From Chamaecrista fasciculata (taxonomy: Eukaryota; Streptophyta; Magnoliopsida; Fabales; Fabaceae), in the NCBI GenBank assembly GCA_003254925.1, contig QANZ01010003.1, positions 1 to 64,000 of the forward strand: a DNA stretch of 64,000 bases, written 5' to 3'. The translations under genes and the position numbers were made by a program. The notes beneath the pieces are model-generated. The model saw only the letters and a program-made list of their open reading frames with translations, ran no database searches and had not been told where the DNA came from. Below, piece after piece: positions 48,183 through 59,593 of this stretch (position 1 is the stretch's first letter; each line of letters starts with the position of its first letter).

Positions 48183-49337
48183 GGTCAAAGTGCGAATTTA
48201 ATCCTGTAACTTTGCTCCAGTTCCCAAATTAGTCCTATAACTTTTTTTGTCTCGAATTTGGTCCTGTATCTTTGCTCCAGGTCCCAAATCAGTCTTATAT
48301 CTTTTTTTTGTCTCAGTTTTGGTCCCATATGTTTTGAAAACCTCCCACCATTAGTCCTCTGTCTATTTTAAATTACAATTTAGTTCTGAAAACTTCAAGT
48401 CCCTTTCACTTTAGTCCCTAACTATCAAAATGAAAGTTAAAGAGCATCCCTGAAAATTCTTAAACCTTATATCTTGGTCCCTAATCCATGAATTCTTCAT
48501 GAAATGGAATAAAAATGCAAAAAAAAAAATCACAAATTAAAAGCAAATGACAGAGAGACCAAAATTGAAAACGCATAAAATTTAAAACCTATTGGAAAAC
48601 GTACGGAAATCGCCGAGAAACTCAAAAACTCATCCAAAAACCCCAATTCTCACTAAAATCTCACTCAAATAATCGTCCTCAAATGCTTTACGAAAGAATT
48701 TTTGAAAATCCAATCTTTTGAGTAGGGAGGTGATAGAAGATCCCCTTACATGTGGTGATTCCGAGAGAGAAGTTCTGAAATCCCTTACATTTCTTCTATC
48801 ACATCCCTCCTCAAAAGTTTGGATTTTTGAAAATTCTATTTTAAAGCATTTGATGTCGATTATTTGAGTGAGAATTGAGGTTTTTGGATGAGTTATTGAG
48901 TTTCTTGGCGATTTCCGTACGTTTTCTGGCGAGTTTGGGGCATTTTCCGATGGGTTTTAAATTTTCTGCATTTTCAGTTTTGGTCCCTCTGCCATTTGCT
49001 TTAATTTGTGTTGGTTTTTGCATTTCTATTCCATTTCATAAAGAATTCATGAATTAGGGAAAGATATAAGGTTTGAGAATCTTCAGGGATGCTCTTTCAC
49101 TTTCATTTTGATAGTCAGAGACTTTAAGTTTTCAGGACTAAACTGTAATTTAAAATAGACGGAGGACTAACAGTGGGAGGTTTTCAAAACATATAAGACC
49201 AAAATTGAGACAAAAAACATATAGGACTGATTTGAGAGCTAGAGCAAAGATACAGGACCAAATTCGCGACAAAAAAAGTTATAGGACTGATTTGGGAACT
49301 GGAGCAAAGTTACATGACCAAATTCGTATTTTGGCCA
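48183..49337. mobile_element. Mutator-like element with ~500-bp terminal inverted repeats
   Basis: 1155 bp, of which most is a long imperfect inverted repeat: left GGTCAAAGTGCGAATTTAAT against right GGCCAAAATACGAATTTGGT when reversed, continuing through GTTTTGAAAACCTCCCAC to ATTTCCGTACGTTTTC. The flanks AAAATTTAA (48174-48182) and AAATTTTAA (49338-49346) form a 9-bp duplication with one mismatch. No transposase is present, and the small ORFs inside are repeat artefacts. Confidence 0.8.
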
Positions 49338-49471
49338 AATTTTAAAATTTAAATGGAAATGTGAATTAAGTATTGTATTGGTAGATTGCTTCTTACTATG
49401 GGTAGATTGGTTTGTTTGTTTGACTTTTCTGAGGTGGTCTGGGATGATGTGATGAATGGATTGATTGCTCT

Positions 49472-49595
49472 TTGCTTGGGAGTGAACAAACTTTACCCAT
49501 TCTGTTTTGCTTAAATGCTTTCCCTTCTTTCTTAAATTGGATATTTCTTCAAGCAACCCTTCCTTTTCCAATTTTAGCCTTCTCACTCTTTCCAT
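49472..49595. other. Noncoding block A, duplicated upstream of UFO
   Basis: Begins TTGCTTGGGAGTGAACA and continues with TTTACC, TGTTTTGCTTA, TTTCTTCAAG, TTTTCCAATTTTAG and TTCTCACTCTTTCC. The same motifs in the same order occur in block B at 53870. No function is known; it may be a cis-regulatory module or a decayed exon (see findings). Confidence 0.5.
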
Positions 49596-49748
49596 ATTTA
49601 GTAAATGAAAGTAAAGCAAGTTTTCCATCTATTTTTTTTTATTTAAATACAATTTTTGTTTGTTGGGGAACTGTACTTAATTTTATCAACAAATCTGATT
49701 CTTAAGTAGACATCAAATATTCAAATCTGATTCTTAAGTAGATATCAA

Positions 49749-49752
<4 letters not shown>

Positions 49753-49808
<56 letters not shown>

Positions 49809-49809
49809 G
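49753..49809. repeat. Compound (TC)n(TA)n microsatellite
   Basis: About 16 TC units directly followed by about 12 TA units. Confidence 0.95.
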
Positions 49810-50246
49810 ATGTGAGGTCATTCTGTTGCCATGCACCTTAAATAATGCTTGGTTACATATTGATTTATTTCTCTATTTATTAATATATCTGGATTTTAGT
49901 TTATCTAATAATATATATATATATATGTGTGTACGTACCTAATGGCTAATGGCTACTGCCTAGTGGCATTCTATTAATAAGAATAAAGTATTTGCATGCA
50001 TGCCGGTATAAATTGTAAAAGTATAAGTTATTTTTAAAATATTTTGTATAAAAAATAGCTAAAAATAATAAGTATGGGCTATATGGAAACTATGGATAAG
50101 GGGGATAATGGGTTTGAGAAGTTATTGATAATGAGTTTTGAAAGTTATTTCTTAAATTATAATTGTACATTTTAAATGTTTTATATATGTAGTTCATATA
50201 TAGTGACGAACAATGAGTCAAATACATATATAATCTTTAAAAAAAT

Positions 50247-51046
50247 GATAAATTTCACTTTGGTACTCTTTTTATTGTCCAGTACCACTTTGGTACCCTG
50301 TTCTTTTAAAAGTATCACCTTGGTACCCTGTCCTTTAAACCATTACCCACTTTGGTACCCAATTTAAAATTTCTGTCAAATTTTAACGGAGGAGGAGCAC
50401 GTGCGTATCACGAGAGACTAAAAAGAAAAAATTCTGAATTTTTCATCATCAATTTGCGATTTCCACATTCACTCATTCACTAACCCTCTCTTTTCCACGT
50501 TGAGTCATCTCACTTTGCGTTTTGTTCATTCTTCTCAGCGATTCATCACTCTCAAATTCATGAAATCCTCTCATTCCACCTCCATTCATGAAATCGAACC
50601 CCATTTCACCTTCAAAATCGAAACCCATTCATGAAATCGAACCCCATTAAAACTGGAACGGCAAAGTGGAATGGGGTCCGATTTCATGAATGAGTTTCGA
50701 TTTTGAAGGTGAAATGGGGTTCGATTTCATGAATGGAGGTGGAATGAGAGGATTTCATGAATTTGAGAGTGATGAATTGCTAAGAAGAATGAATAAAACG
50801 CAAAGTGAGATGACTGAACATGGAAATCGCGAAGAGAGGGTTAGTGAATGAATGAATGTGGAAATCGCAAATTGGTGATGAAAAATTAAGAATTGTCTTT
50901 TTAGTCCCTTGTATACGCACGTGCTCCTCCACCGTTAAAATTTGACAGAAATTTTAAATTGGGTACCAAAATGGGTAACAATCTAAAGGACAGCGTACCA
51001 AAGTGACACTGGGCAATAAGACAGGGTATCAAAGTGGAATTTACCC
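50247..51046. mobile_element. Foldback / Mutator-like MITE, 800 bp
   Basis: Almost the whole element is one inverted repeat. The left arm (AAATTTCACTTTGGTAC, then CACGTGCG and ATGAAATCGAACCCCATT) is mirrored on the right, with a spacer of only ~20 bp near 50650. The flanks TTTAAAAAAAT and TTAAAAAAAATT look like a target duplication. A transcript could form a very long hairpin. No coding capacity. Confidence 0.8.
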
Positions 51047-51058
51047 TTAAAAAAAATT

Positions 51059-52600
51059 ACATATATGTATAATATATACTATGAGCAAAAGATTATAAGG
51101 ATAACATTTTATTATTTTTAAAATCAATTCAGAGTTGTTTACAAATAACATTATACTCACACATACACACAAGTGACAAGTTGGCTATGGCTGGGCTTGA
51201 GAGAGAGTGAATTTAAAATCCACATATATTAATACGTAGATATACATATTGGGTTCATTTCTATAATATTTTTTTATGTATCTTTTGATTTAATTTTTTA
51301 ATAAAAGTTGCATTGAATTAAGTGATCCTCGACCTTACCAGTATACCAACCCATGATGAATATATGTATTCTTGATTTACGGCTCTTTTTTGTACAATAA
51401 TAATTAAGGTCAAAATTTCAAATTGATCCCTTATGTATGAGATAAACTTTAAATTGGTCTCTTATATTTTATTTATTTTTTTTTTGAAAAGCTTCATTTG
51501 TTTGAAATTGATTCTACATGTTTATGTAATTTTTCAAATTGGTCTAAAAAATACTGAATATGGTCATATCTCTTTTATTCTAAATTCAAATGAGACGAAT
51601 TTAAAGTTACACACTTTTCTTTTGACGAGTACTTTAGAAATTGGAACCATTAACAAACAATATCAAATGAAATCCCAAAAGTGTGTACTAACTCATTTTA
51701 CGATTAAAAAAATGAAATTGATCATATATCTCTTGTTTTAAATTTGAATGCGACGAGTTTGAAATTGTATTAATTTTTAAAGAGCTCTTTATATATCCAA
51801 TTGAAACTGTTTGTAAATGTGATCAATAATTACACTTAGACGAATGATTATTTCGAGACTGATTAATTAATTTGATATAAATTTAAAGATTAAATAATAT
51901 ATTTTTTCTATTTTTTAAATTTTTTATAATTAATTCCTGTATACTTTAACCTGGTGAGGCAGAGTTTGGAACTTTGAATGAATAGAAATACAAACATGGT
52001 ACTCTTTTATTGCTTTATTATCACAATTGGAATTGGTGTTGGAGTTGGCATGTCAATATCTATCACAAAAAACTGTCCAAACAGCACCAATAGTTAAAGG
52101 AATTTTATATTGTCAGCATCTGTCGGATCATCATTCTTATGACAAGAATAATTTCATATATTAATAAATAAATAATCTTTATTTAGAATTTTATTTGCAC
52201 CTTAAAGCTCAAGTATCAATATTTTTAAACAAATCCTGATGTACAAATAAAAAAGATCGTCATAATTGAAAGTTAGATCAAATTGTTTTCATATTACTAA
52301 TAATTTTATATAAAAATTAGTTTAATCATATAGCATACATTTTGTAGTTAAGTCTTAATAAATTGAATTATTTTTATATATTTTAGTCGTTGTTGTTAAC
52401 TTTATAGCATTCTGATGTATCCAGTCTATGTACTGTATTGGCTACATCATTTGTGGGAACTTTTTTTTTTAGATTAATTGTGTTAAATCATGCATATTTA
52501 CAGTATATATATATGATGATATATTTTTGTTAAACCCAGTGAAAGTAAAAGAATAATGTAAATATTTTATTTATTCAACATCATGCTCTTATTTCCAATT
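51059..52600. other. Intergenic AT-rich DNA, no gene seen
   Basis: At 51400-51790 a ~50-bp segment (CATATCTCTTTTATTCTAAA and its AATG-AGACGA-like continuation) is repeated in diverged form about 160 bp later. No terminal repeats or coding sequence were recognised. Confidence 0.4.
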
Positions 52601-52603
52601 ATA

Positions 52604-53528
52604 GGCCCAGTTCGTTTGCGCTCTGATTATAATCTACTTTGATTATAATCGTAATAAGCATGTTCGTTTGCGTTTATTTTCTGATCAAATTATAATCTTG
52701 ATTTTTTTATAATCAAACACACCCAATTACACTTATACCCCTATATATATACCTATAATTACATATACTCTAATACATTCAATCACACATCACAAGGCTA
52801 AAATGGTAATTTTCCTAAAATGGTCAACCGATTCTGTCAATGGTGGACCGAATATTGACCTGAGAATGATATCAGGCCCGACGTTCGGTCCACTGATTCA
52901 AAAAATGGTCGACCGAATTTCAACCTGAGAATGCTATCAGGCCCGACGTTCGATCCACCGATGCAAAAAGTGGTCGACCGAATACCTGAAATGAGCCACA
53001 TTGAATTTTTTTTTCGGGTCCGGAGTGCTTTTTTACATTCTCTCTCATCTTGTGCCAAACGGTGGACCATTTTTTTGATAGTCCACCGAATGTCGGGGCC
53101 TGATTACTACACTTTAATCCTTTTGGTCCACCATTTCGGAGGCAAAAATAGAATGGTCGACCAAACCAAATAAGCACCTCACAAGTTGCCTATGATTATA
53201 ATCATATTTTCACGATTCCCAAGGCAAACAGTGACAATTTTTTTAAAACCAACAATCACATCCAAACACACTTTGATTATTAGTCAAATCACATCTTACT
53301 TTTTTCTACTTTTTCCAACTTTTTCTTCCATTTCTACCCCTATACAATTTATCAATTTTCTTACCCTTCTATCTACCAACTACAATCATTACATACCCAT
53401 TTCAATAATTTCACACCAAATAATCAACTTTCATCCAAACACCAATACATAAATAATCAACTTTGATTATAATCATACTCTGATTATAATCAGAGCAGAT
53501 TTTATTATAAGCGCAAACGAACTGAGCC
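52604..53528. mobile_element. Harbinger/hAT-like terminal-inverted-repeat element with internal tandem repeats
   Basis: 925 bp with ends GGCCCAGTTCGTTTGCGC and, reversed on the right, GGCTCAGTTCGTTTGCGC. GATTATAATC palindromes cluster near both ends. It is flanked by ATA on both sides (52601-52603, 53529-53531), a 3-bp duplication that favours PIF/Harbinger. In the middle, a ~65-bp unit (CCTGAGAATG, ATATCAGGCCCGACGTTCG, GGTCGACCGAAT) is repeated from about 52815 to 52990, with inverted fragments to about 53165. No transposase. Confidence 0.75.
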
Positions 53529-53531
53529 ATA

Positions 53532-54611
53532 GTGTTTACATCATAATTATATAGGTACTATTCTAGTACAAATAAATGAAGTCAAAATTGAACTAATCTA
53601 CCTAGTGGGAGTTTTCCCCGCAACATGTTCAACATATATATTCCTGAATTTTAAACTTTGAGAATGAAAAATTGTTTTTTAATTATTGAGCAAAATAAGC
53701 ACACTATTTTCAATATTGAGTTAACAAAAAGCCTACATAAATATAAGTAAATTAAAGAAATGGAGTTTTGTTTTGTTTGACTTTTCTCCCCTAGCTATAG
53801 CTACTCCCACAAAACAGAAAATAAAATGAAATGCAGTGCTAAAGATAAAGAAGAGATGAGAAATGAGGGTTGCTTGGGAGTGAACACATTTTACCAAATT
53901 TGTTTGGTTAGCCTTTTTCTAAAAACGGAGGTTTCTTGAAGGAAGACATGAATTTCCAAATCTGAGTGTTCTCACTTTTTCCCAAAATACATATATTCCA
54001 AAGGGCTTTAGGCAAATGATAATGCTAAATTGCTAAAGCTTAAAGTGGGATTGACACAAGACAGTGTATGTGTGTGTGTGATAAGCTAGAAGGGTAGCTA
54101 GGGAGGCTCTTGCTTTTCTGACTGAGATTTGCTTCCCTTAACAAAACCAAGCAAAAGCCAATAGGGCATGAGAAAGAGATTATTATGATTCATAGAAAGA
54201 AGAAAGGAGAGTGAGTAGGATCAGGAGTTCAGTACTCATACAAACATACAGCAAAATGACAGCCCCTTTACACAGAGTGAATGAATTTTTAACTAGGATC
54301 AGTACTTACTCACCTTTCTTATACATAATTACATATACCTATCTTTCTTTCTATTTAGACTATAGTAATCATGTAACTTTCATCATATTGAAGAATACAT
54401 GACTTAATAATTAAATACTTAAAAATCTAGTTTATATTTTATAATTCTTAAAAATTATGAAATTAATACATCTGAATCTTTTTGTTTTTATAAGTTAGTA
54501 GTTGAAATATAGACTTAAAAAGTTAAACTACATTTTTAAATTAAAGACTAATATGTATAAACTAAAATTTTAGGAATTGAGTTGAGAATTTGTATTTTTT
54601 ATTGACCAAGT
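53532..54611. other. Distal UFO upstream region
   Basis: Holds noncoding block B (53870-53985). The remainder is AT-rich with no recognised gene. Confidence 0.45.
53870..53985. other. Noncoding block B, duplicated upstream of UFO
   Basis: Begins TTGCTTGGGAGTGAACA, identical over 17 bp with block A. TTTACC, TTTGTTTGGTTAG, TTTCTTGAAG, TTTCCAAATC and TTCTCACTTTTTCC then follow in the same order and nearly the same spacing (99 against 108 bp from first to last motif). It lies about 2.3 kb upstream of the UFO start codon. Confidence 0.5.
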
Positions 54612-54617
54612 TGTATG

Positions 54618-55024
54618 TTTTTTTTTTTTGGTGAGAAAGGGCCTAAAAGGCCAGAACAAAGGGCAAAGCCCAGAAAAAAAAAAACAGCAAAAAAGAAAAC
54701 CAAAAAAAGGCGAAAACAGAGAAAGAAAGTCGAACACAACATCATCCTCATCTTTCCTCTCTCTCAACACCTAAACCTAACTTGTCCCTTAACAACAACA
54801 AGCGCAGCGGCGGAGGTGGGACCTCCCACACCACGAGGTCCGCCAAGCTCTGATTCACAGCGAGTCCTGCCATGAAGTCAGCACAAGTATTTCCTTCACG
54901 CCAGGTATGAGTAATCTTCCATCTTCTGAAATTTCTGAGAGTATTTCTGATTTCGCGAACAATCCCCATGATTTCAATGGGGCAGTTACTCGAATCCGAT
55001 AAGGCGTTGACAACGATCAGCGAG
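54618..55024 (-). mobile_element. Short 5'-truncated LINE with RNase H-like C-terminus
   Basis: On the - strand, 54969-54748 reads IVREIRNTLRNF, then WKITHTWREGNTCADFMAGL, the end of the RNase H-like domain (RVT_3) found at the C-terminus of plant LINE polyproteins. A T run at 54618-54630 marks the poly(A) tail. TGTATG flanks both ends (54612-54617 and 55025-55030). Only about 400 bp survive. Confidence 0.75.
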
Positions 55025-55030
55025 TGTATG

Positions 55031-55829
55031 TTTATTCATATATAAAAATTAGTTTCTAAAAATCAATGAGAATTAGAAAGTGTTAGTCTCGTTCAATGTG
55101 ATGAACTTATGATTGGATCTTTGTTGAAAGATATACTCCCATTCATATTTAATATCTAATAGTATTTCAAACAAAATTACTTTTAATAGAGAGTATTCAT
55201 AGAAAACAAAAATTATAGGACTATTTGGGACTGTATTTATTTCTCTAATTAAAATATCCAAAAAGCACTTACAAAAGCTCTTTTGGTTGTTCACGCCACA
55301 CTGTGTAAAGCTAAACCCATCAATGAGATGGGATTGGACGTATGAACTGACATACTGTTTGTATTTTTCACCAACTAATAATAAGAATATACTAGTACTA
55401 AAATTGTCGGACTTGCTTTATTAAAGTCATTTTCTGCCCATATAAAATATTCTAGAAATGAGAAGAACTCACATAAAATATAATAAACCGACGAGTTTGC
55501 CTCTTCAGTCGTCTCTGTAGCAGCTATCGGCATCTTTCTCACTCCGTCCTTCCAACCTCGGCATTGACAAAACAACACTGAAATGATAGACGCATCCATC
55601 CCAATCACTGCACGTTTTCTCTCCAAAACAAAGAAACCACCAGCTACTACATATATCAACAAATTAACAACATATATATATTAAACAAAAGTTGAGTTGA
55701 ATTTGATTTCGGAGCTCATATGTCTCCAAGTTTAATGAATATTTAGAGAAATATTTACGAATTATCTACCTTCTTACCTATGAAACTAATCTCTAATCTC
55801 TAATTGACAAGAATATCATATATGTACTG
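55031..55829. other. Proximal UFO promoter region
   Basis: AT-rich with no gene recognised. A GC-richer patch at 55490-55620 has an open - strand frame of unknown meaning. Confidence 0.45.
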
Positions 55830-55837
55830 TATAAATA
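55830..55837 (+). promoter_or_regulatory. Candidate UFO TATA box, distal
   Basis: TATAAATA at a position that would start transcription near 55862 and give a 340-base leader that includes an upstream ORF. Confidence 0.5.
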
Positions 55838-55886
55838 GGTGTCCCCACCCCCACAAAACCCAAGACTCTTTGATTCACATGAGAGT

Positions 55887-56024
55887 ATGAGACCTAGCTA
55901 TCTCCCAGATACATTTCTTTTCTTCACTGCATTGGAAACTCCCCTTTCCTACCATTTCTGGTTTTCTAGCTTCCATCACCCTGATCACCCCTTCTCCTCC
56001 TCCTTCGTCTCTTCTTACAATTAG
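55887..56024 (+). CDS. Upstream ORF in the UFO leader, 45 codons
   Basis: ATG at 55887 opens a 45-residue frame (MRPSYLPDTFLFFTALETPL, then Ser/Phe/His-rich to SSSFVSSYN, stop). It ends 177 bases before the UFO start codon. It would be in the transcript only if the distal TATA box is used. A minimal ATG-AGA-GTA-TGA frame lies just before it. There is no known homolog; it could dampen UFO translation or be chance. Confidence 0.3.
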   Translation: MRPSYLPDTFLFFTALETPLSYHFWFSSFHHPDHPFSSSFVSSYN

Positions 56025-56051
56025 CTAGCAATCCAAAAGGCAACCTAACCA

Positions 56052-56059
56052 TATATATA
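56052..56059 (+). promoter_or_regulatory. Candidate UFO TATA box, proximal
   Basis: TATATATA, predicting transcription from about 56085 and a leader of about 115 bases without the upstream ORF. Confidence 0.4.
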
Positions 56060-56201
56060 CCGCTTTCTCTTATTAGGCAACCTCAAAAAACCGTTTTGAC
56101 CCACCACAGCAAAAGCAAAAACAGAAAAGCCTAGCTACAATACACTTTTCCTTCTTTAGATTAAAAACAAAAAATCTCCATCTTGAGTTATATAATAGAT
56201 C

Positions 56202-57554
56202 ATGGAAGGTTTTCACCCCTCTATGTCCTCCTCATCATCACCCTTTTCTTACACTTTCAATCTCAGTGGTGTTTCCTCAGCAACCAGCAGTGGCAGCTAC
56301 ACCACTACTCCATGGATGGACAGCAGAATATGGAGCAAGCTCCCACAGAGACTTCTTGATCGAGTCATCGCCTTCCTCCCACCACCTGCTTTCTTTCGTG
56401 CACGTTGTGTCTGCAAGAGATTCTATTCCCTCTTGTTCTCCAACGCCTTCCTTCAACTCTACCTCCAAATCTCACAACCCCACCATTGGTTCATTTTCTT
56501 CAACCTAAACAAAACCCTCAAGAGCAGCACCTACATCTACAACACTAAGACCACCAATAATAAAACTGCTAGTCATCATCATCATCATGAACAACAACAA
56601 CAACAACAACAACAACATCAGTTTCATGAAGCATACCTCTTTGATCCTTATGACATCACATGGTACCGCATCTCCTTCCCTCTGCTTCCTCCCTCTGGTT
56701 TCTCTCCTTCTTCTTCTTCCTCTGGCTTAATCTGCTTTGTCTCAGACGAGGCTGGCCCAAAAACTCTCATTCTCTACAACCCAATTCTCGGTTCTGTAAC
56801 CCAATTGCCTCCTACAATAAGACCCAGACTCTTCCCTTCCATTGGACTAATCATCACACCATCCTCCATAGATCTCACAATTGCAGGGGACGACATGATA
56901 TCTCCTTACGCAGTGAAGAATCTCACATCAGAAACCTTCCACATCGATGGAAGTGGGTTTTACTCCATATGGGGTACCACATCGCAGCTTCCTCGTCTCT
57001 GTAGCCTGGAATCAGGGAAAATGGTTCACGCGGGAGGGAGATTCTACTGCATGAACTACAGCCCGTTCAGCGTTTTATCACTAGACATTTTATCAAACAG
57101 TTGGTGCAAAATCCAAGCACCCATGAGGCGATTCCTGAGATCGCCGAGCTTGGTTGAAAGCAAAGGGAAATTACTACTAATTGCAGCAGTAGAGAAAAGC
57201 AAGCTGAACATTCCCAAGAGTTTAAGGGTTTGGATCTTACAATCATGTGGAACGACGTGGGTGGAAACAGAGAGGATGCCTCAGCAGCTATACGCGCAAT
57301 TCGCGGAATTAGAAAATGGGAATGGGTTTGAATGCGTAGGGCATGGAGAATTCATAGTGATAATGATTCGAAGAACAGATAAGGCGTTGCTGTTTGATAT
57401 AGGAAGGAAGAGATGGCAGTGGATTCCGCCATGTCCGTACACTGCGAGCTCCAATTGTGAATTGCATGGTTTTGGATATGAGCCTAGGCTTGCGACACCC
57501 GTCACTGCGCTTCTCGATCAATTGGCTTTGCCGTTTCAGGGTTTTCATGGTTAG
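56202..57554 (+). CDS. UFO: F-box protein UNUSUAL FLORAL ORGANS (UFO / FIMBRIATA / DOT ortholog)
   Basis: Intronless 450-aa protein, close to Arabidopsis UFO (442 aa), which is also intronless. The N-terminus is Ser/Thr-rich. The F-box lies at about residues 41-88 (WSKLPQRLLDRVIAFLPPPA, then FFRARCVCKRFYSLLFSNAF). The C-terminal Kelch-like propeller region is strongly conserved: GDDMISPYAVKNL, RLCSLESGKM, FYCMNYSPFSVLS, APMRRFLRSPSL and AAVEKSKLNIPKSLR. A lineage-specific insert of about five His and eight Gln sits at residues 125-140, coded by CAT and CAA runs. UFO is the F-box subunit of an SCF ubiquitin ligase and a LEAFY cofactor that activates B-class floral genes in the nucleus of floral meristem cells. 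A complete frame and no breaks suggest a working gene. Confidence 0.96.
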   Translation: MEGFHPSMSSSSSPFSYTFNLSGVSSATSSGSYTTTPWMDSRIWSKLPQRLLDRVIAFLPPPAFFRARCVCKRFYSLLFSNAFLQLYLQISQPHHWFIFFNLNKTLKSSTYIYNTKTTNNKTASHHHHHEQQQQQQQQHQFHEAYLFDPYDITWYRISFPLLPPSGFSPSSSSSGLICFVSDEAGPKTLILYNPILGSVTQLPPTIRPRLFPSIGLIITPSSIDLTIAGDDMISPYAVKNLTSETFHIDGSGFYSIWGTTSQLPRLCSLESGKMVHAGGRFYCMNYSPFSVLSLDILSNSWCKIQAPMRRFLRSPSLVESKGKLLLIAAVEKSKLNIPKSLRVWILQSCGTTWVETERMPQQLYAQFAELENGNGFECVGHGEFIVIMIRRTDKALLFDIGRKRWQWIPPCPYTASSNCELHGFGYEPRLATPVTALLDQLALPFQGFHG

Positions 57555-59593
57555 TTAATTCAAGATCTCGATCGAAAAGGTGATATATATAGCTACTAGC
57601 CTATATATATATATATCGATCAATATGGTTAGAGTTGATCTTAGACGTTAGGGTTATGAACTTTTGGAGAAGATGAAGAGCCTGTGAAGATCACTCCAAT
57701 AATGTGAATCTCAAATTGTGTTATTATTGTCTGTGAATTTTCACAAATTCTGCATTTTATTATATATTAAATTGAGATTATTACCTAACCAATGAAATTC
57801 AGAGAATATCCATGCTTAATTATGATTAATTAGTTGACTCATTTCCAATCATTTTGATCTCAGTCTTATAAATCAGAAGAAGAATTAATTATTTTTTATT
57901 ATTTAACCAATATTTTAATATAAAAAATGAATTACTTTATTATCTATATAAGATAAGATATAAGATAAGATTGTAAATATTCTCAATTTTCTCAATAAAA
58001 TATACAATTGTAAAATTCAATCCATAACAAATGTCATTACAATTAATTAATTAGTCTTTATATTTAATATATTAACTTAAAAATGATTGATAATTTGATA
58101 TTTAATTTGAAAATTATCTTTTGTAATATTATTGTTACAGAAAATTATATTTGTTGTTAGATATCAATTTTTATTTAATAGAGGGACTAAATTAATTGTG
58201 ATTGAATTTTGGGAACTAACTTTTTATATTTTTTTTCAAATTAAATTGAGAGTTTATTATATAAAGACTGAATTATGGATGTTTCAATTTGGCCACTGAG
58301 TGATATAATATTAGAAGATTATAACATTTGGTCTTTAAAATGTGTAATTTAAGAATAATTACTCAATTTTAATAATAAATCTAATATTTATAGTTTGTCA
58401 TATTGAATTTAATGATTAAAGTTCAAAAATTGTATTTATGGTTAATATGAATTAAAGTCTCAATAAAATACTAAAATGATTATAATTATATCTTTGAGAA
58501 AATTATTATATTTTATAATTTTATCTTTAGATTGAATTAAAGTAGCTATAATGTTTGACAGGTCACATGATTAATAAATTTATTCTATAAGAGATGCCAT
58601 TTAATGTTTGACTATTCCACAACAAAAAGTGAGGTACATGTAATTGGTGCAAGTCTCGGAGCAGTGATCTTCGCTTCCAAATTGGTTCAGAGTCTTCAGA
58701 AACACTATTTGTTTGTTTCTTTTTTGTTTCTACTTATTGTAGTGATGTACTTGTACTTTATATGGGAGCTTCAATTTTCATTTTGAGTTTTCCTCTTAAC
58801 AAAACTTAGATTTGGATATGGTTCTTATTTATTCCATCTATCCAATTCATAATATTATTATCTTATATATATATGTATATATATTTATGTGTGAACTCGT
58901 CCATCCTTTATTATTATTATTTTTAGATTAAGTCGGGTCGAGTTTTTAGTATAGATGTTTTGAAGTTAATTTCACTTGAGATATATGATAATACTTCTAA
59001 ATTTTTCTGTCAATGTTTGACCCTTGCACACAAGACACTCACACGAGTTAGTCCTCTTATGAGTCTTCGACGTCCGAAGTTAGTATGCCTGCATAATAAC
59101 AATATGGTATCCTAATATATCTTATAATTACTTGATAAAGCCCATTATTCATAGGGTGGTTCCCAATTATTTTATAGATATTATTGTATGCGCACTAATG
59201 AATTACTTTAATAGCGTTGATGTTTACATGCTCATGGGTTATCCGGAGGTGACCTTACACGGGGTGAAAGTGAGAGAAAACCGAGCTTCCTAAGGATCAT
59301 TTGTGGGTTTTTTTTATAGTGTCAACCCTATTTGATTTGGGTCGGTCTAGTAATGATTGACGATTCATACTTATAAAAAAAAACATTTATAATAGATATT
59401 TATATTTTTTACTATCAAATATATTTTTAAATAAAATACGTATGTATTAGTTAAAACTTAAAAGGTACATTAATTATAAAATTAATTTGAATTAAATTTA
59501 TTTACAAAATACTTAAAATTTTTGAAATAAATATTTGATTATTTTTCATTATGTTTTTATTTTGAGGCAGACATTGTTTTTATAATATTTAAA
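57555..59593. other. UFO 3' region and intergenic DNA
   Basis: The first ~200 bp should hold the UFO 3' untranslated region. From 57900 to 59590 it is very AT-rich. A patch of higher complexity at 58990-59340 (GTTATCCGGAGGTGACCTTA) may be an old repeat of unknown family. Confidence 0.4.

Larger units (their letters stand above)
49347..50246. other. Intergenic DNA with conserved block A and microsatellites
   Basis: Contains the block listed at 49472-49595, a TC/TA microsatellite and a second TA run at about 49910-49926. No gene was recognised. Confidence 0.45.

Noticed and set aside
49239-49628. 129-codon - strand frame as a gene
   Set aside because: Half lies in the terminal repeat of a Mutator-like element; the rest is block A, whose second copy is not open. 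Kept only as an alternative explanation for the block.
55375-55662. Frame beginning MPIAATETTEEA as a duplicate of POLH exon 1 (MPVATPETSDA)
   Set aside because: Similarity covers only about ten residues and no HVDMDCFYVQ follows; most likely chance.
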